From the NCBI GenBank assembly GCA_964402115.1, contig CAYOBW010000097.1, forward strand, positions 1 through 24,167: 24,167 nucleotides of DNA, given 5' to 3'. The position numbers and the translations under genes are program-made. The DNA comes from CAYOBW01 sp964402115 (GTDB lineage: Bacteria; Verrucomicrobiota; Kiritimatiellia; UBA8416; CAYOBW01). Positions 1-8,647 of this stretch are shown here, piece by piece. The stretch's first letter is position 1. Each line of letters begins with the position of its first letter. The notes under the pieces were generated by a model. It ran no database searches and had not been told where the DNA came from. It worked only from the letters and a program-made list of their open reading frames with translations.

Positions 1-7
1 GGGAGCG

Positions 8-179
8 CCGTCCAACGTAGGACGGTCCTCCCGGGCCGTCCCGGCAAGCGCGGAGCAGCCAGCGGCAGTCTCGTCATGTTATCTCTGCGTGGCCTCGCGC
101 GCAGAGGGGGCCGCTGAAGGCGGGACTCCAAACGTCGCAAACGCGCTGGCAACCCGTTTGGAGTCCCGGCTTTAGCCGG
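8..179. repeat. Cluster of three hairpins upstream of the first gene
   Basis: Three inverted repeats follow each other. (1) CCGTCC 8-13 pairs with GGACGG 20-25. (2) CTCTGCG 83-89 pairs with CGCAGAG 100-106. (3) A perfect 14-base arm at 121-134 pairs with 155-168, and the pairing continues imperfectly outward to about 111 and 179, giving a long stem with a 20-base loop. No T-tract follows, so a simple intrinsic terminator is not obvious. The third hairpin resembles the palindromes near 10200 and 22288 in size and in its GACTCC or GGAGAC-like core, which suggests dispersed palindromic repeats. I see no gene in 1-340. Confidence 0.6.
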
Positions 180-233
180 TCTCAGACGCCTGGCGGCGGC
201 CATAATGAGCCCATCATGAAGACGGCCGTGCCC

Positions 234-262
234 TTGACGTATCCGTACCCGTGGACTAAAGT
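234..262 (+). promoter_or_regulatory. Sigma-70-type promoter for the RCC1/phosphoesterase gene
   Basis: TTGACG at 234-239, a 17-base spacer, then TAAAGT at 257-262. Transcription should start near 269. This lies after the ATG at 266, so that start cannot be used from this promoter. It favours the ATG at 341, which has a signal peptide and a purine-rich stretch just upstream. Confidence 0.55.
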
Positions 263-340
263 TACATGAGTTTGCGGGGGGAGGAAGGCGCGCTCGCGCT
301 GCGCGTGAGGGTTGCCGGGACGAAGGGGAAAGGGGCCGAT

Positions 341-3300
341 ATGGCGCGGGGACACGGATGTGCCGGTGGTTTGGCAGGGCTGCTGCTCGGCTTCTTGAGT
401 GTCGCGGTTGCGACCGCCGGCGAGATTCGCCCGTTTCGGGGTCCCAGCCCGTTGGCGGCGGGGTATGCCCACTCGCTGGCATTGACATCCGACGGACGTA
501 TCGTCGCTTGGGGAGCCGGCGATGAGGGGCAAACGACGGTTCCACCGCCCAATGCCGGGTTCGTGTCCGTGGCGGCGGGCCTGCATCACTCGCTGGGACT
601 GAAGGCGGACGGACACGTTGTCGCTTTCGGGCGAGATGACTATGGGCAGTGTAGACCGCCCGCTGCCGCGGTCTTCACCGCCGTCGCCGGCGGCGCTGAA
701 CATTCGTTGGGCTTGCAGCCGGACGGCAGCATCGTGGCGTGGGGAAGGTCGGTTGAAGGTCAGAGGACCGTTCCCGCGCCGAACGCCGATTTCGTGGCGC
801 TGGCTACGGCCGGGTGCGCCTACCACTCGCTGGGATTGAAGGCGGACGGGCGGATTGTGGCCTGGGGCTACAACGGTGACGGCGAGACGAACGTGCCGGA
901 GCCGAACATCGGCTTTGTGGCCGTAGCGGCCGGCGCAGGTCATTCGCTGGGGCTGAAGGCGGACGGTCACATCGTCGCCTGGGGGTGGAACGACTGCGGC
1001 GAAACGAATGTGCCGGCCCCGAACGCGGACTTCGTCGCGGTGACGGCCGGTGGCCATCACTCGCTGGCACTGCGGTCGGATGGGAGCGTGGTTGCCTGGG
1101 GAAACAACACGTATGGGCAGACCAACGTGCCTGAGCCGAACGCGGATTTCGTGGCCGTGGCCGCAGGCTACTACCACTCCATGGGGTTGAAGGCGGATGG
1201 AAGTGTGGTTTGCTGGGGGCAGAGTTCCCTCGATCTGCTGGCGGTTCCGCCGCCGAACACGGGCTTCGGCCAGCAATCGGGCGTTCTGCCCGCGCGTGGG
1301 CCCGCGGTCGGCGGTACGACGGTGACCATCACCGGGCGGAACCTCGGAGACGGCACGGATGTGACCCGCGTCATGCTTTGCGGGGTGGAGGCTGCCATCG
1401 TAACCCAGTACTACGCCACGGTCGTGGTACGGACAGGGGTAGCCCCCGCCGCGACGAACGGCGAAGTGGTTGTCGTCTCGACAAGCTGTGGCCGCAGCGC
1501 CCTGACCAACGGCTTCACCTACTTCTCGTTGCCCATGGTCGTGACAAGGCCCGTGACCGGCATCTCGGCCACGCGGGTGTTGGCGGCTGGCGATGTGTTG
1601 CACGATGGCTACGCTCCTGTGAGTGCGCGGGGGGTGTGCTGGGGGACCGCGCCCGATCCGACGTGCGCGGATACGGTCGTTGCGAGCGGAAGCGGTGTCG
1701 GCGCATTCGGTGGCGTACCGTTGACGGGGTTGAGTTCGGGGGGCCGGTACCATGTCAGGGCCTGGGCCCAGAACGCGGTCGGCATTGCCTATGGGGCGGA
1801 TGTCGCCTTCACGACGTTCTGGGTCGTGAAGGCTTCCGCGGCGCCCCGCGGCGTGATCGTGCCGCGCGGGAGCTACGACGTTGCTGACGGCGGCGCCGCG
1901 GGTTTCACGATTGCGCCGGACACGGGGTATCGCATCGCCGACGTCCGCGTAGACGGCAGGTCCGTCGGCGCCGTGGACCGCTACGCCTTCGCCGCCGTCA
2001 CGAACAACCACGCCATTCACGCGACGTTCTCTGGCGTGGGCCCGTGGTTCGGGGCGTCGCCCCTGGCGGGCGGCTTCGGGCACTCGCTGGGTTTGCGGCG
2101 GGACGGGCGCATTGCCGCCTGGGGGCGCAATACACGCGGCCAGGCAGGCCCGCCCGGAACGAACGAGGACTTCGTGGCGGTTGCGGCGGCCGGAGACTAC
2201 TCGCTGGGTTTGAAGTCGGACGGACGCGTTGTGGCTTGGGGAAGCAGCGACAACGATCTGACGATCGTGCCCGCTCCGAACTCCGGCTTCGTGGCGGTTG
2301 CCGCGGGGATTACTGCTGCCTTGGGACTGCAGTCCGATGGACGCATCGTCGGTTGGGGCTCGAATGCCGACATCCTGGACAGTGTGCCGACGCCAAACGC
2401 CGATGTTGTCGCTGTGGCGGTTGGCGACGGGCACGCGCTGGCGGTGACGTCGGATGGGCGCGTCCAGGCCTGGGGCCGCGACGGGAGCGGCGAGACGACC
2501 GTGCCGTCACCGAATGCGGATTTCGTGGCCGTGGCCGCGGGGGCGTCTCACTCGTTGGGGTTGAAGGCGAGCGGATGCATCGTGGCTTGGGGACTCAGTA
2601 CCCACGGCGAGACGAACGTGCCGCCGCCGAATGCGGACTTCGTGGGCGTCGCGGCTGGCGCTTCGCACTCGCTGGGATTGATGGCGGACGGCCGCATCGT
2701 GGCCTGGGGTTACAACGGATTCGGCCAGACGGACGTGCCAGCGCCGAATGCGGATTTCGTGGCCGTGGCCGCGGGGCGCTACCACTCGCTGGGCTTGAAG
2801 TCGGACGGTCGCATCGTGGTGTGGGGCGATGGCGCGTACGGACAGGGAACCATCCCCATCCCGAATGCGGACTACGGACAGCCGTCGGGCGTCATGCCGA
2901 CCTGCGGCCCTCTGCAGGGCGGCGCCACGGTGACGATTCTGGGGTCGAACCTGGGCAACGGCGCCGATGTCACGAGTGTCACGCTCTGCGGTGTACCGGC
3001 TGCGATCGTCACGCAGAGCGCCTGGCGCGTGGTGGTAAGGACCGGGCCGACGGCGACGCCGACGAACGGCGATGTCATCGTCCGTTCCACAAGCTTCGGC
3101 AGCAGCACGGGGCGGCAGGCCTACGCCTATGGCGCCCTGCCGGAAGTGGAGACGTGGCCGGTGACGAATATCACGGTCTCGAGTGCGCTTGGCGGTGGCG
3201 CGGTTGTGGCGGAGGGCACGAGCCCGGTGACCGGGCGGGGGCTGTGTTGGGGAACGACGATCGACCCGACCGTTTCGGACAACGTCGTCGTGAGCGGAAG

Positions 3301-6202
3301 CGGTGCCGGATCGTTCGCGGGCGTGCCGCTCTCGGGCTTGCACCCGAACGTGCGTTACCATGCGCGGGCGTGGGCGCGCAGCGCCATCGGCGTGGCGTAT
3401 GGCACGGACGCGGTCTTCAACACGCACTGCTCCGTGACGGCGTCCGGGGGGCGGTTTGGCATGATCGTGCCTAGCGGGGTGGTGGACATGGAGAACGGTG
3501 GAGCTGTCTCCTTCACGCTGGCGCCGGACACCGGGTGCCGTATCGCGGATGTGCTGGTGGATGGCGTTTCGATAGGCGCCACAAACCGCTACACGTTTCA
3601 CGACGTGGTCAGCAACCACACGATCGAGGCGCGTTTCGCCCGCGCGGTTGCCCGTTGGCGTTTTGCCGTGCTGGCGGACTCCGGCGATGCCGACCTCTCC
3701 AGTACCGGGATTTTCGCTGAGATCGCGCAGGCGATCGCGTCAGACGAGCCGGATTTGGTCATCTTTCCGGGTGACCTGGTCCTCTCGCCCTCTGTAGCCG
3801 GCTTCCAGCAGTGGACCAACCTGTTGGCGCCGGTCATCCGTGCCGGCATCGGTCTCTATCCGGTCCGCGGCAACCACGAACAGGGTGACGTGGTGGCTGC
3901 GAACTGGCGGGCCGCGTTCACCGCCCTGCCCACCAACGGACCGCCAGGCGAGGTTGGCCTCACCTACTCCTTCGGTCACTTGAACGCCACATTCATTGGA
4001 CTTGACCAACTCGTCGCTCCTTACCGCGTGAACCAGGCGTGGCTGACCGCGCAACTGGCCGTGCACACGCAGCAGCACGTCTTCGTATTCGGTCATATGC
4101 CGGCCTTTCCGACCAGCTACCATGTGGGCAGCAGCCTCGACAAGTACCCGACGGAACGTAATACGTTCTGGAACTGCCTGGCCACCAACTGCGTGCGCGC
4201 CTATTTTTGCGGCCACGAGCATTTCTACGACCGGGCGCGCGCGGACGATGGCAACAGCAACAGCGCTGACGACGTGTACCAGTACATCGTCGGAACGGGT
4301 GGTTCGCCCTTCTATCCCGATCGTGGCTACAGAGGCGACAACGGCACCTGGCTGCCGGTGCGCGAGGTGCATACCAATGCCTACGGCTACGTCCTCGCGG
4401 AGGTGGATGGCGGGGAGGTTACGCTGACGTTGAAGCGGCGCACGGCGGCCGGTGTGTTTGTGCCGGATGCCGTGACGGTCCTGACGGCCATGCACAACCT
4501 CACGGCCTCCGCCGAGCCGCACGGGCGAATCGCGCCCAATGGCTTGGTGCGTGCGGTTGACGGCGACGATCTGACGTACACGATTACGCCCGCGGCTGGC
4601 TACCAGGTGGCCAACGTCTGGGTGGACGGCGCGGCGATCGGCGCCACGAACCGCTATACGTTCGCGAACGTGGCACGGCGCCACAGCCTACGCGCGAGGT
4701 TCTGGGCAATTGGCCCGTGGACTGGACGACAGCCACTCGCGGCGGGAACCTTCCATTCGGTGGGGTTGAAGTTGAACGGGCAGATTGTGGCCTGGGGGCG
4801 AGCGGTTTCCGGCGCGACGGCAGTGCCGCCGCCAAACGCGGATTTCGTGGCCGTGGCAGGGGCGGGCTGGGGTCGTGGCGGTGTGCACTCGTTCGGGCTG
4901 AAGTCGGATGGTCGTATCGTTGCCTGGGGCGACAACTCCTGGCGCCAATCGGATGTGCCCGTGCCGAATGCGGATTTTGTGTCCTTGGCTGAGATCGGTA
5001 CGCATGCGCTGGGGCTGAAGGCCGATGGACGGATCATTGCCTGGGGCTACAACAGCAGTGGGCAGACGACGGTGCCCGCGCCGAATGCGGATTTCGTGGC
5101 GGTGGCGGCGGGGGGCAGCCATTCCCTGGGGCTGAAGGCCGACGGAAGCGTTGTCGCCTGGGGCAGCAACACCAGCGGTGGGCAGGCGACGGTGCCCGCG
5201 CCGAATGCGGATTTCGTGGCGGTGGCGGCCGGGGGCAGCCACTCGTTGGGGCTGAAGGCCGATGGAAGCGTTGTCGCCTGGGGCAGCAACGCCAGCGGTC
5301 AGACGACGGTGCCCGCGCCGAACGCGTTCTTTGTGGCTGTGGCGGCGGGTGAGAAGCACTCGCTTGGACTGAAGGCCGATGGAAACATTGTCGCCTGGGG
5401 CAGCAACTCTTACGGCCAGTCGGCGGTGCCTGCGCCGAACGCGAACTTTGGCGCGATAGCGGCGGGCTACGCGCACTCACTGGGCTTGAAGGCGGACGGC
5501 AGCATCGTGGCGTGGGGGCAGAACACATACGCCCAGCTGAACGTTCCTGCGCCGAACACGGGTTTCGGCTTGCCGTCTGGTATCATGCCACCCCGAGGTG
5601 CGCTGGAGGGCGGGACGGAGGTCATGATCCAGGGGTGGAACCTGGGCGATGGGGCGGACGTCACGAACGTGACGCTCTGCGGGGTGGCGGCCACGATTGT
5701 GTCGCAGAGTCCGCTGGCCGTGATTGTCAGAACGGGCCCTGCATCCGTGCCGACCAACGGGGACGTCGTCGTGTGCTCGGCTGGCTATGGGCGGATCGCG
5801 CTGGCCCGCGGCTTCTCTTACTTCAACGAGACTTACACGCCGCACGGAACGCCGCAGGCCTGGCTGGACAAGTACGGGCTGACGAGCGACACGTCAGACA
5901 CGGATGGAGACGACATGCCGGAGTGGGCGGAGTACAAGGCCGGCACCGTTCCGGCCCTGAACACGTCCCGGCTCTCCATCACCAACGTGAGCACGACGGT
6001 CGCCCCAGGCGGGGCCGGCATCGTGCTGCAATGGCCCAGCGTATTCGGTCGCACGTACGCCGTGGACCGCGCGACGAACGGGGTTTACACGAACTTCGTG
6101 CCGCTGGCCACCAATCTGCCCGCCACGCCGCCCGGCAATGTACATACGGATAGCGCGGCGGTTCCGCCGCGCGCCGCGTACCGCATCCGGCTCACGCCTT
6201 GA
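341..6202 (+). CDS. Secreted protein with three 7-blade RCC1 propellers, TIG domains and a purple-acid-phosphatase-like metallophosphoesterase
   Basis: 1953 residues from ATG 341. The upstream in-frame ATG at 266 is rejected because it precedes the predicted transcription start and would bury the signal peptide. Residues 1-26 are a signal peptide (MARGHGC, hydrophobic core, ATA-G). Order: seven RCC1-type blades (about 35-310), IPT/TIG (313-395), Fn3-like GVCWGT domain (395-492), InlB-like repeat (494-565); a second round of seven blades (570-847), TIG, Fn3-like and InlB-like (to 1102); metallophosphoesterase (1105-1375); InlB-like (1380-1455); seven more blades (1463-1743); TIG (1747-1827); a DTDGDD calcium-type motif (about 1853); and a C-terminal module (LQWPSVFGRTYAVDRA, from about 1893). 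The phosphoesterase shows GD, GNHE, FGHMP and GHEHFYDR, the purple-acid-phosphatase pattern, so a phosphoester or phosphoanhydride substrate is likely. The substrate and the role of the propellers are unknown. The 3' end overlaps the opposing gene by 11 bases. Confidence 0.9.
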   Translation: MARGHGCAGGLAGLLLGFLSVAVATAGEIRPFRGPSPLAAGYAHSLALTSDGRIVAWGAGDEGQTTVPPPNAGFVSVAAGLHHSLGLKADGHVVAFGRDDYGQCRPPAAAVFTAVAGGAEHSLGLQPDGSIVAWGRSVEGQRTVPAPNADFVALATAGCAYHSLGLKADGRIVAWGYNGDGETNVPEPNIGFVAVAAGAGHSLGLKADGHIVAWGWNDCGETNVPAPNADFVAVTAGGHHSLALRSDGSVVAWGNNTYGQTNVPEPNADFVAVAAGYYHSMGLKADGSVVCWGQSSLDLLAVPPPNTGFGQQSGVLPARGPAVGGTTVTITGRNLGDGTDVTRVMLCGVEAAIVTQYYATVVVRTGVAPAATNGEVVVVSTSCGRSALTNGFTYFSLPMVVTRPVTGISATRVLAAGDVLHDGYAPVSARGVCWGTAPDPTCADTVVASGSGVGAFGGVPLTGLSSGGRYHVRAWAQNAVGIAYGADVAFTTFWVVKASAAPRGVIVPRGSYDVADGGAAGFTIAPDTGYRIADVRVDGRSVGAVDRYAFAAVTNNHAIHATFSGVGPWFGASPLAGGFGHSLGLRRDGRIAAWGRNTRGQAGPPGTNEDFVAVAAAGDYSLGLKSDGRVVAWGSSDNDLTIVPAPNSGFVAVAAGITAALGLQSDGRIVGWGSNADILDSVPTPNADVVAVAVGDGHALAVTSDGRVQAWGRDGSGETTVPSPNADFVAVAAGASHSLGLKASGCIVAWGLSTHGETNVPPPNADFVGVAAGASHSLGLMADGRIVAWGYNGFGQTDVPAPNADFVAVAAGRYHSLGLKSDGRIVVWGDGAYGQGTIPIPNADYGQPSGVMPTCGPLQGGATVTILGSNLGNGADVTSVTLCGVPAAIVTQSAWRVVVRTGPTATPTNGDVIVRSTSFGSSTGRQAYAYGALPEVETWPVTNITVSSALGGGAVVAEGTSPVTGRGLCWGTTIDPTVSDNVVVSGSGAGSFAGVPLSGLHPNVRYHARAWARSAIGVAYGTDAVFNTHCSVTASGGRFGMIVPSGVVDMENGGAVSFTLAPDTGCRIADVLVDGVSIGATNRYTFHDVVSNHTIEARFARAVARWRFAVLADSGDADLSSTGIFAEIAQAIASDEPDLVIFPGDLVLSPSVAGFQQWTNLLAPVIRAGIGLYPVRGNHEQGDVVAANWRAAFTALPTNGPPGEVGLTYSFGHLNATFIGLDQLVAPYRVNQAWLTAQLAVHTQQHVFVFGHMPAFPTSYHVGSSLDKYPTERNTFWNCLATNCVRAYFCGHEHFYDRARADDGNSNSADDVYQYIVGTGGSPFYPDRGYRGDNGTWLPVREVHTNAYGYVLAEVDGGEVTLTLKRRTAAGVFVPDAVTVLTAMHNLTASAEPHGRIAPNGLVRAVDGDDLTYTITPAAGYQVANVWVDGAAIGATNRYTFANVARRHSLRARFWAIGPWTGRQPLAAGTFHSVGLKLNGQIVAWGRAVSGATAVPPPNADFVAVAGAGWGRGGVHSFGLKSDGRIVAWGDNSWRQSDVPVPNADFVSLAEIGTHALGLKADGRIIAWGYNSSGQTTVPAPNADFVAVAAGGSHSLGLKADGSVVAWGSNTSGGQATVPAPNADFVAVAAGGSHSLGLKADGSVVAWGSNASGQTTVPAPNAFFVAVAAGEKHSLGLKADGNIVAWGSNSYGQSAVPAPNANFGAIAAGYAHSLGLKADGSIVAWGQNTYAQLNVPAPNTGFGLPSGIMPPRGALEGGTEVMIQGWNLGDGADVTNVTLCGVAATIVSQSPLAVIVRTGPASVPTNGDVVVCSAGYGRIALARGFSYFNETYTPHGTPQAWLDKYGLTSDTSDTDGDDMPEWAEYKAGTVPALNTSRLSITNVSTTVAPGGAGIVLQWPSVFGRTYAVDRATNGVYTNFVPLATNLPATPPGNVHTDSAAVPPRAAYRIRLTP
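5072..5308 (+). repeat. Near-identical tandem blade duplication inside the RCC1 gene
   Basis: Two consecutive units (about 5072-5191 and 5192-5308) encode blades 4 and 5 of the third propeller. They are almost identical at DNA level, including silent positions, whereas other blades have diverged. The second unit lacks one codon (SGGQA versus SGQT). This looks like a recent in-frame blade duplication or conversion. Confidence 0.6.
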
Positions 6203-7466
6203 AACGGTCGCCGTGCGCCCACAGGCCGATGGCGGGGTTGGAGATGAAGAACACCTCCTCGCCGTCCGGCAGCGTGTTGCAGCCGTCGCGGAGTTTGTCG
6301 GGCGGGTAGCGCAGCAGCATCGCGGCCAGGTCGCCGTACGCGAACCCGACCCCCTCGATTTCCTCGCGCGTAATGTGGCCGGGGCAATAGGTGACCCGGA
6401 AGCGCCCCTCGGAGGAGCCGTGGATCAGGTGCGCGGCGGAGCCGAGATTGGCCCGCAGTTCGGCGTCGGCCTCCAGCGCCGCCATGGTCGCCGGCGTGCC
6501 GCGGTAGCCATGGCGGCGGATCAGGCGGTCGATGGTCGGATCCTCGCCGAACTCCCGCAGCCCCGGTGCCAGCACGATCAGGTGGCCGCCGTCGGCGATG
6601 GCCATGCGCGTGCGGTAGATGCTCTTGTTGCCGAGCCAGGTGCTCTTGAACTCGTGGGGATCGAGGTAGACGACGACCTTGCGCAGGGGCTTGTCCACCA
6701 TGGTGAAGTTCACCTTCAGGGAGAGCTCCGCCGCCGCGTGGAAACAGGCGCTGTCATCGCCGATGAAGAGCCCGCAGGTGCGGAGTGTGCCGTCCGACGC
6801 GCGCCGGACGACGGTCTGCACGTAGATGATCGGCAGGTTGCGCGTGAAATGCTCGGAGGCGTAGTTCAGCAGGCGGCGCACGGGCGTATCGGCACGCCCC
6901 ATGATCCGCTCCATGCCGTAGGCGGCGCCCACGAAGTGGCTCTTGTTGATGCCTTCCGGGCCGCCGGTGCCCACGAAGATGTTCTTGTTGTAGCTGGCCA
7001 TGCCGATGACTTCGTGCGGCACGACCTGGCCGAGCGAGAGGATCAGGTCGTAGCGCCCTTCGAGCAGCAGCCGGTCCACCTGCGCCGGCCAGGAGAAGTT
7101 CACGGCGCCCGCGGAGACCTCGCGCACGTACTCCGCCGGCACCTCGCCCACGGTCTCCGTGCCGTTGCGCCAGTCGTGCACGCGGAAGAGGCTCTGCGGC
7201 ATGGGGCCGAACATCGCGTCCAGCTCCGCCGGGGTCATCGGGTAGTGCGTGCCCAGGGCCGGCAGCACATCCGTCAGGCGTTCGCCGTAGTACTGCCACG
7301 CCTGCTGCGTGAGCAGGCCGGCGCGCGAGTGGAAGCGGGTGAAGTCCGGCGGGATGGCCAGCACGCGCTGCACGGAGCCGATCCGGCCCAGCGCCTCGTA
7401 CAGGCCCAATCTCAAATCCGCGTCGCTGAGGGAAGCATCCGGTGAACCGTTTTGATAGTAAAGCAT
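6192..7466 (-). CDS. LarA-family nickel-pincer enzyme (lactate racemase-like, DUF2088)
   Basis: 424 residues from the ATG at 7466, which has GGAG 8 bases upstream; the open frame runs further up but only into low-complexity, non-protein-like sequence. LarA enzymes racemise or epimerise 2-hydroxy acids using a nickel-pincer nucleotide bound covalently to a lysine. Seen here: PPDFTR near residue 40, GTHYPMT with His74, PHEVIGMASYNKN with His151 and Lys161, and NKSHF with His177. In Lactiplantibacillus LarA the matching residues are His108, His174, Lys184 and His200; the His-Lys gap of 10 and the Lys-His gap of 16 are exactly kept, and the length matches. The substrate may not be lactate, since many homologues act on other hydroxy acids. 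The cofactor genes larB, larC and larE are not in the window. The 3' end overlaps the convergent gene. Confidence 0.85.
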   Translation of the reverse strand: MLYYQNGSPDASLSDADLRLGLYEALGRIGSVQRVLAIPPDFTRFHSRAGLLTQQAWQYYGERLTDVLPALGTHYPMTPAELDAMFGPMPQSLFRVHDWRNGTETVGEVPAEYVREVSAGAVNFSWPAQVDRLLLEGRYDLILSLGQVVPHEVIGMASYNKNIFVGTGGPEGINKSHFVGAAYGMERIMGRADTPVRRLLNYASEHFTRNLPIIYVQTVVRRASDGTLRTCGLFIGDDSACFHAAAELSLKVNFTMVDKPLRKVVVYLDPHEFKSTWLGNKSIYRTRMAIADGGHLIVLAPGLREFGEDPTIDRLIRRHGYRGTPATMAALEADAELRANLGSAAHLIHGSSEGRFRVTYCPGHITREEIEGVGFAYGDLAAMLLRYPPDKLRDGCNTLPDGEEVFFISNPAIGLWAHGDRFKA

Positions 7467-7492
7467 CTGTGCGTCTCCGTTTTCGAGTCCGC

Positions 7493-7522
7493 ATACTAAC
7501 GCGCCTTCCGCGCCACGCGCAA
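7493..7522 (-). promoter_or_regulatory. Candidate promoter for the LarA-like gene
   Basis: Read on the minus strand: TTGCGC (7522-7517), an 18-base spacer, TAGTAT (7498-7493). The predicted start is near 7486, giving a leader of about 20 bases that holds the GGAG ribosome site. The -35 is weak. Confidence 0.35.
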
Positions 7523-7680
7523 ACAGAAACACCGGCGGAAGGCGGTTCGGCCCCGGTCGTCCGAAATGGAGATTGCGGGGCCCGTTGCAATGCGCCAATT
7601 CGGTGTGTTTGCCTGGCTCCGCGGTCCGGGGAATAGGGGAGGGGCGGGGTGGGCGAGGGGGGAGAGGAGGCGGCCCGGCT

Positions 7681-7830
7681 GGTCCCGCCTCCCGCTTCGG
7701 CTCGCGCGGACGCTCGCCCAGGTGCAGCGGCAGGATGCTGCGCGCGACCGAGGGACATCGCCGCGCGCCCTTTGCCTGGCGCAGGCCGCTGGCAGCACGG
7801 TCAGAGGCGCATGAGGAAGTCGAAGTGCTC
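7681..7830. repeat. Repeat copy A: vapC 3' end plus downstream sequence
   Basis: The last about 30 bases of vapC and the 120 bases beyond its stop recur, about 90% alike by eye, at 9061-9189. Copy A has about 21 extra bases near 7747-7767, placed between GCGCGC-like repeats, so slippage or a small deletion separates the copies. The rest of the gene-free stretch 7467-7680 holds the LarA promoter and G-rich sequence without a recognisable feature. Confidence 0.75.
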
Positions 7831-8169
7831 GTCGGCGGCCTCCACCTCGACGCCATGATGCCGGGCGCAGGCAGCCACCAGCACGTCGGTGGCTGGGGCT
7901 GTCTTCCCCGCCTTCCGACAGCGCCCGGCCAACTCGCACGCCTCCCGCCAGACTTCGTCGGTAATCGCCAACTCCGGAATCCGCTGCTCGAAAATCCTCA
8001 GTTTCTGCCGCTCATCCTCGGCGCCGATGCCGTTCCACAACTCAAGGCGCACGACCGCGCACCAAGCCGCCTGCCCGTTGCTTAGCACCTGCGCCAGCCG
8101 CGCCCGAATAGCCTCGTCACCTTTGCGCCGCAGGGCCGGAACCCACACCGAGGTGTCCACTAGTTTCAT
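7801..8169 (-). CDS. VapC-type PIN-domain toxin ribonuclease
   Basis: 122 residues from ATG 8169, which overlaps the stop of vapB by 4 bases (ATGA); a further upstream ATG at 8205 would run deep into vapB and is rejected. PIN toxins cut RNA, commonly tRNA or rRNA, with Mg2+ held by acidic residues. The expected set is complete: Asp5 (KLVDTSVW), Glu43 (RLELWNG), Asp95 (APATDVLVAA) and Asp113 (AADEHFDF). The length is normal for VapC. The overlap points to translational coupling with the antitoxin. A shortened paralogue lies at 9161-9236. Confidence 0.9.
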   Translation of the reverse strand: MKLVDTSVWVPALRRKGDEAIRARLAQVLSNGQAAWCAVVRLELWNGIGAEDERQKLRIFEQRIPELAITDEVWREACELAGRCRKAGKTAPATDVLVAACARHHGVEVEAADEHFDFLMRL

Positions 8170-8414
8170 CGCGCTTTCCCCGGTGTCCGCGGCAGGTCTC
8201 CCCACGGGCTGGCGTCATTCAATTCGGCCCGCTCGATGTCCGCGTTGGTCATGAGCGAGTCGAACTGTCCGAAGTACTTGATCAGGTCCGCCTGCGCGTG
8301 GCGTTGGTTGAACTCCTCCATGGCGGTCAGGATGGCTTCGCGCTTGGTCTGCGCCCGCGTGAATCGCATGGCATCCTGCAACACCTGGTCGGGAATATCC
8401 ACGGTGGTCTTCAT
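8166..8414 (-). CDS. VapB-type antitoxin (ribbon-helix-helix)
   Basis: 82 residues, beginning MKTTVDIPDQVLQDAMRFT, the usual start of the small DUF2191/VapB antitoxins. The first strand-helix part (about 1-45) is the DNA-binding region, which normally represses its own operon. The C-terminal part (about 50-82, DLIKYFGQFDSL...SPWGDLP) would wrap the PIN toxin. It is directly upstream of the toxin with a 4-base overlap. No ribosome site precedes the ATG, and the promoter at 8422-8450 places the RNA start at the ATG, so a leaderless message is predicted. Confidence 0.88.
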   Translation of the reverse strand: MKTTVDIPDQVLQDAMRFTRAQTKREAILTAMEEFNQRHAQADLIKYFGQFDSLMTNADIERAELNDASPWGDLPRTPGKAR

Positions 8415-8421
8415 GGCATAT

Positions 8422-8450
8422 AGAATACGTCATTTCGGAATACCGGGCAA
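8422..8450 (-). promoter_or_regulatory. Promoter of the vapBC operon, probably leaderless
   Basis: Minus strand: TTGCCC (8450-8445), a 17-base spacer, TATTCT (8427-8422). The start of transcription should fall at 8413-8415, that is, on the vapB ATG at 8414. No Shine-Dalgarno-like sequence is present between the -10 and the ATG. Confidence 0.5.
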
Positions 8451-8647
8451 GCGCGAGTTGCCGACCTTTCTTGCAGGGCAAACGCATCTTATCCCACCAC
8501 GATCAGTTGCGGTGTTGTCCCAGATGGAGCGCCGCGCCTGCCCTGAGCCCGCCGAAAGGCTGTCTGCGCCGATCCCCCGACACCCCCCGCCGCCCATGGG
8601 CGATGGCCCTTCACGGTGGGGCTGCGAACAGTAGATCAGGCCAGCCT

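Noticed and set aside
266..340. ATG at 266 as the start of the RCC1 gene
   Set aside because: It lies before the transcription start predicted from TTGACG-17-TAAAGT, and would put 25 charged residues ahead of a good signal peptide.
182..2434. A 750-codon minus-strand open frame across the RCC1 gene
   Set aside because: Its apparent repeats (VRLQ, QRV) are the mirror of the RCC1 blades on the other strand. No start context or protein family.
4990..5560. Regularly spaced repeats that at first look like a CRISPR array
   Set aside because: The units are about 117-120 bases, in frame, and encode RCC1 blades. There are no short constant repeats with unique spacers.
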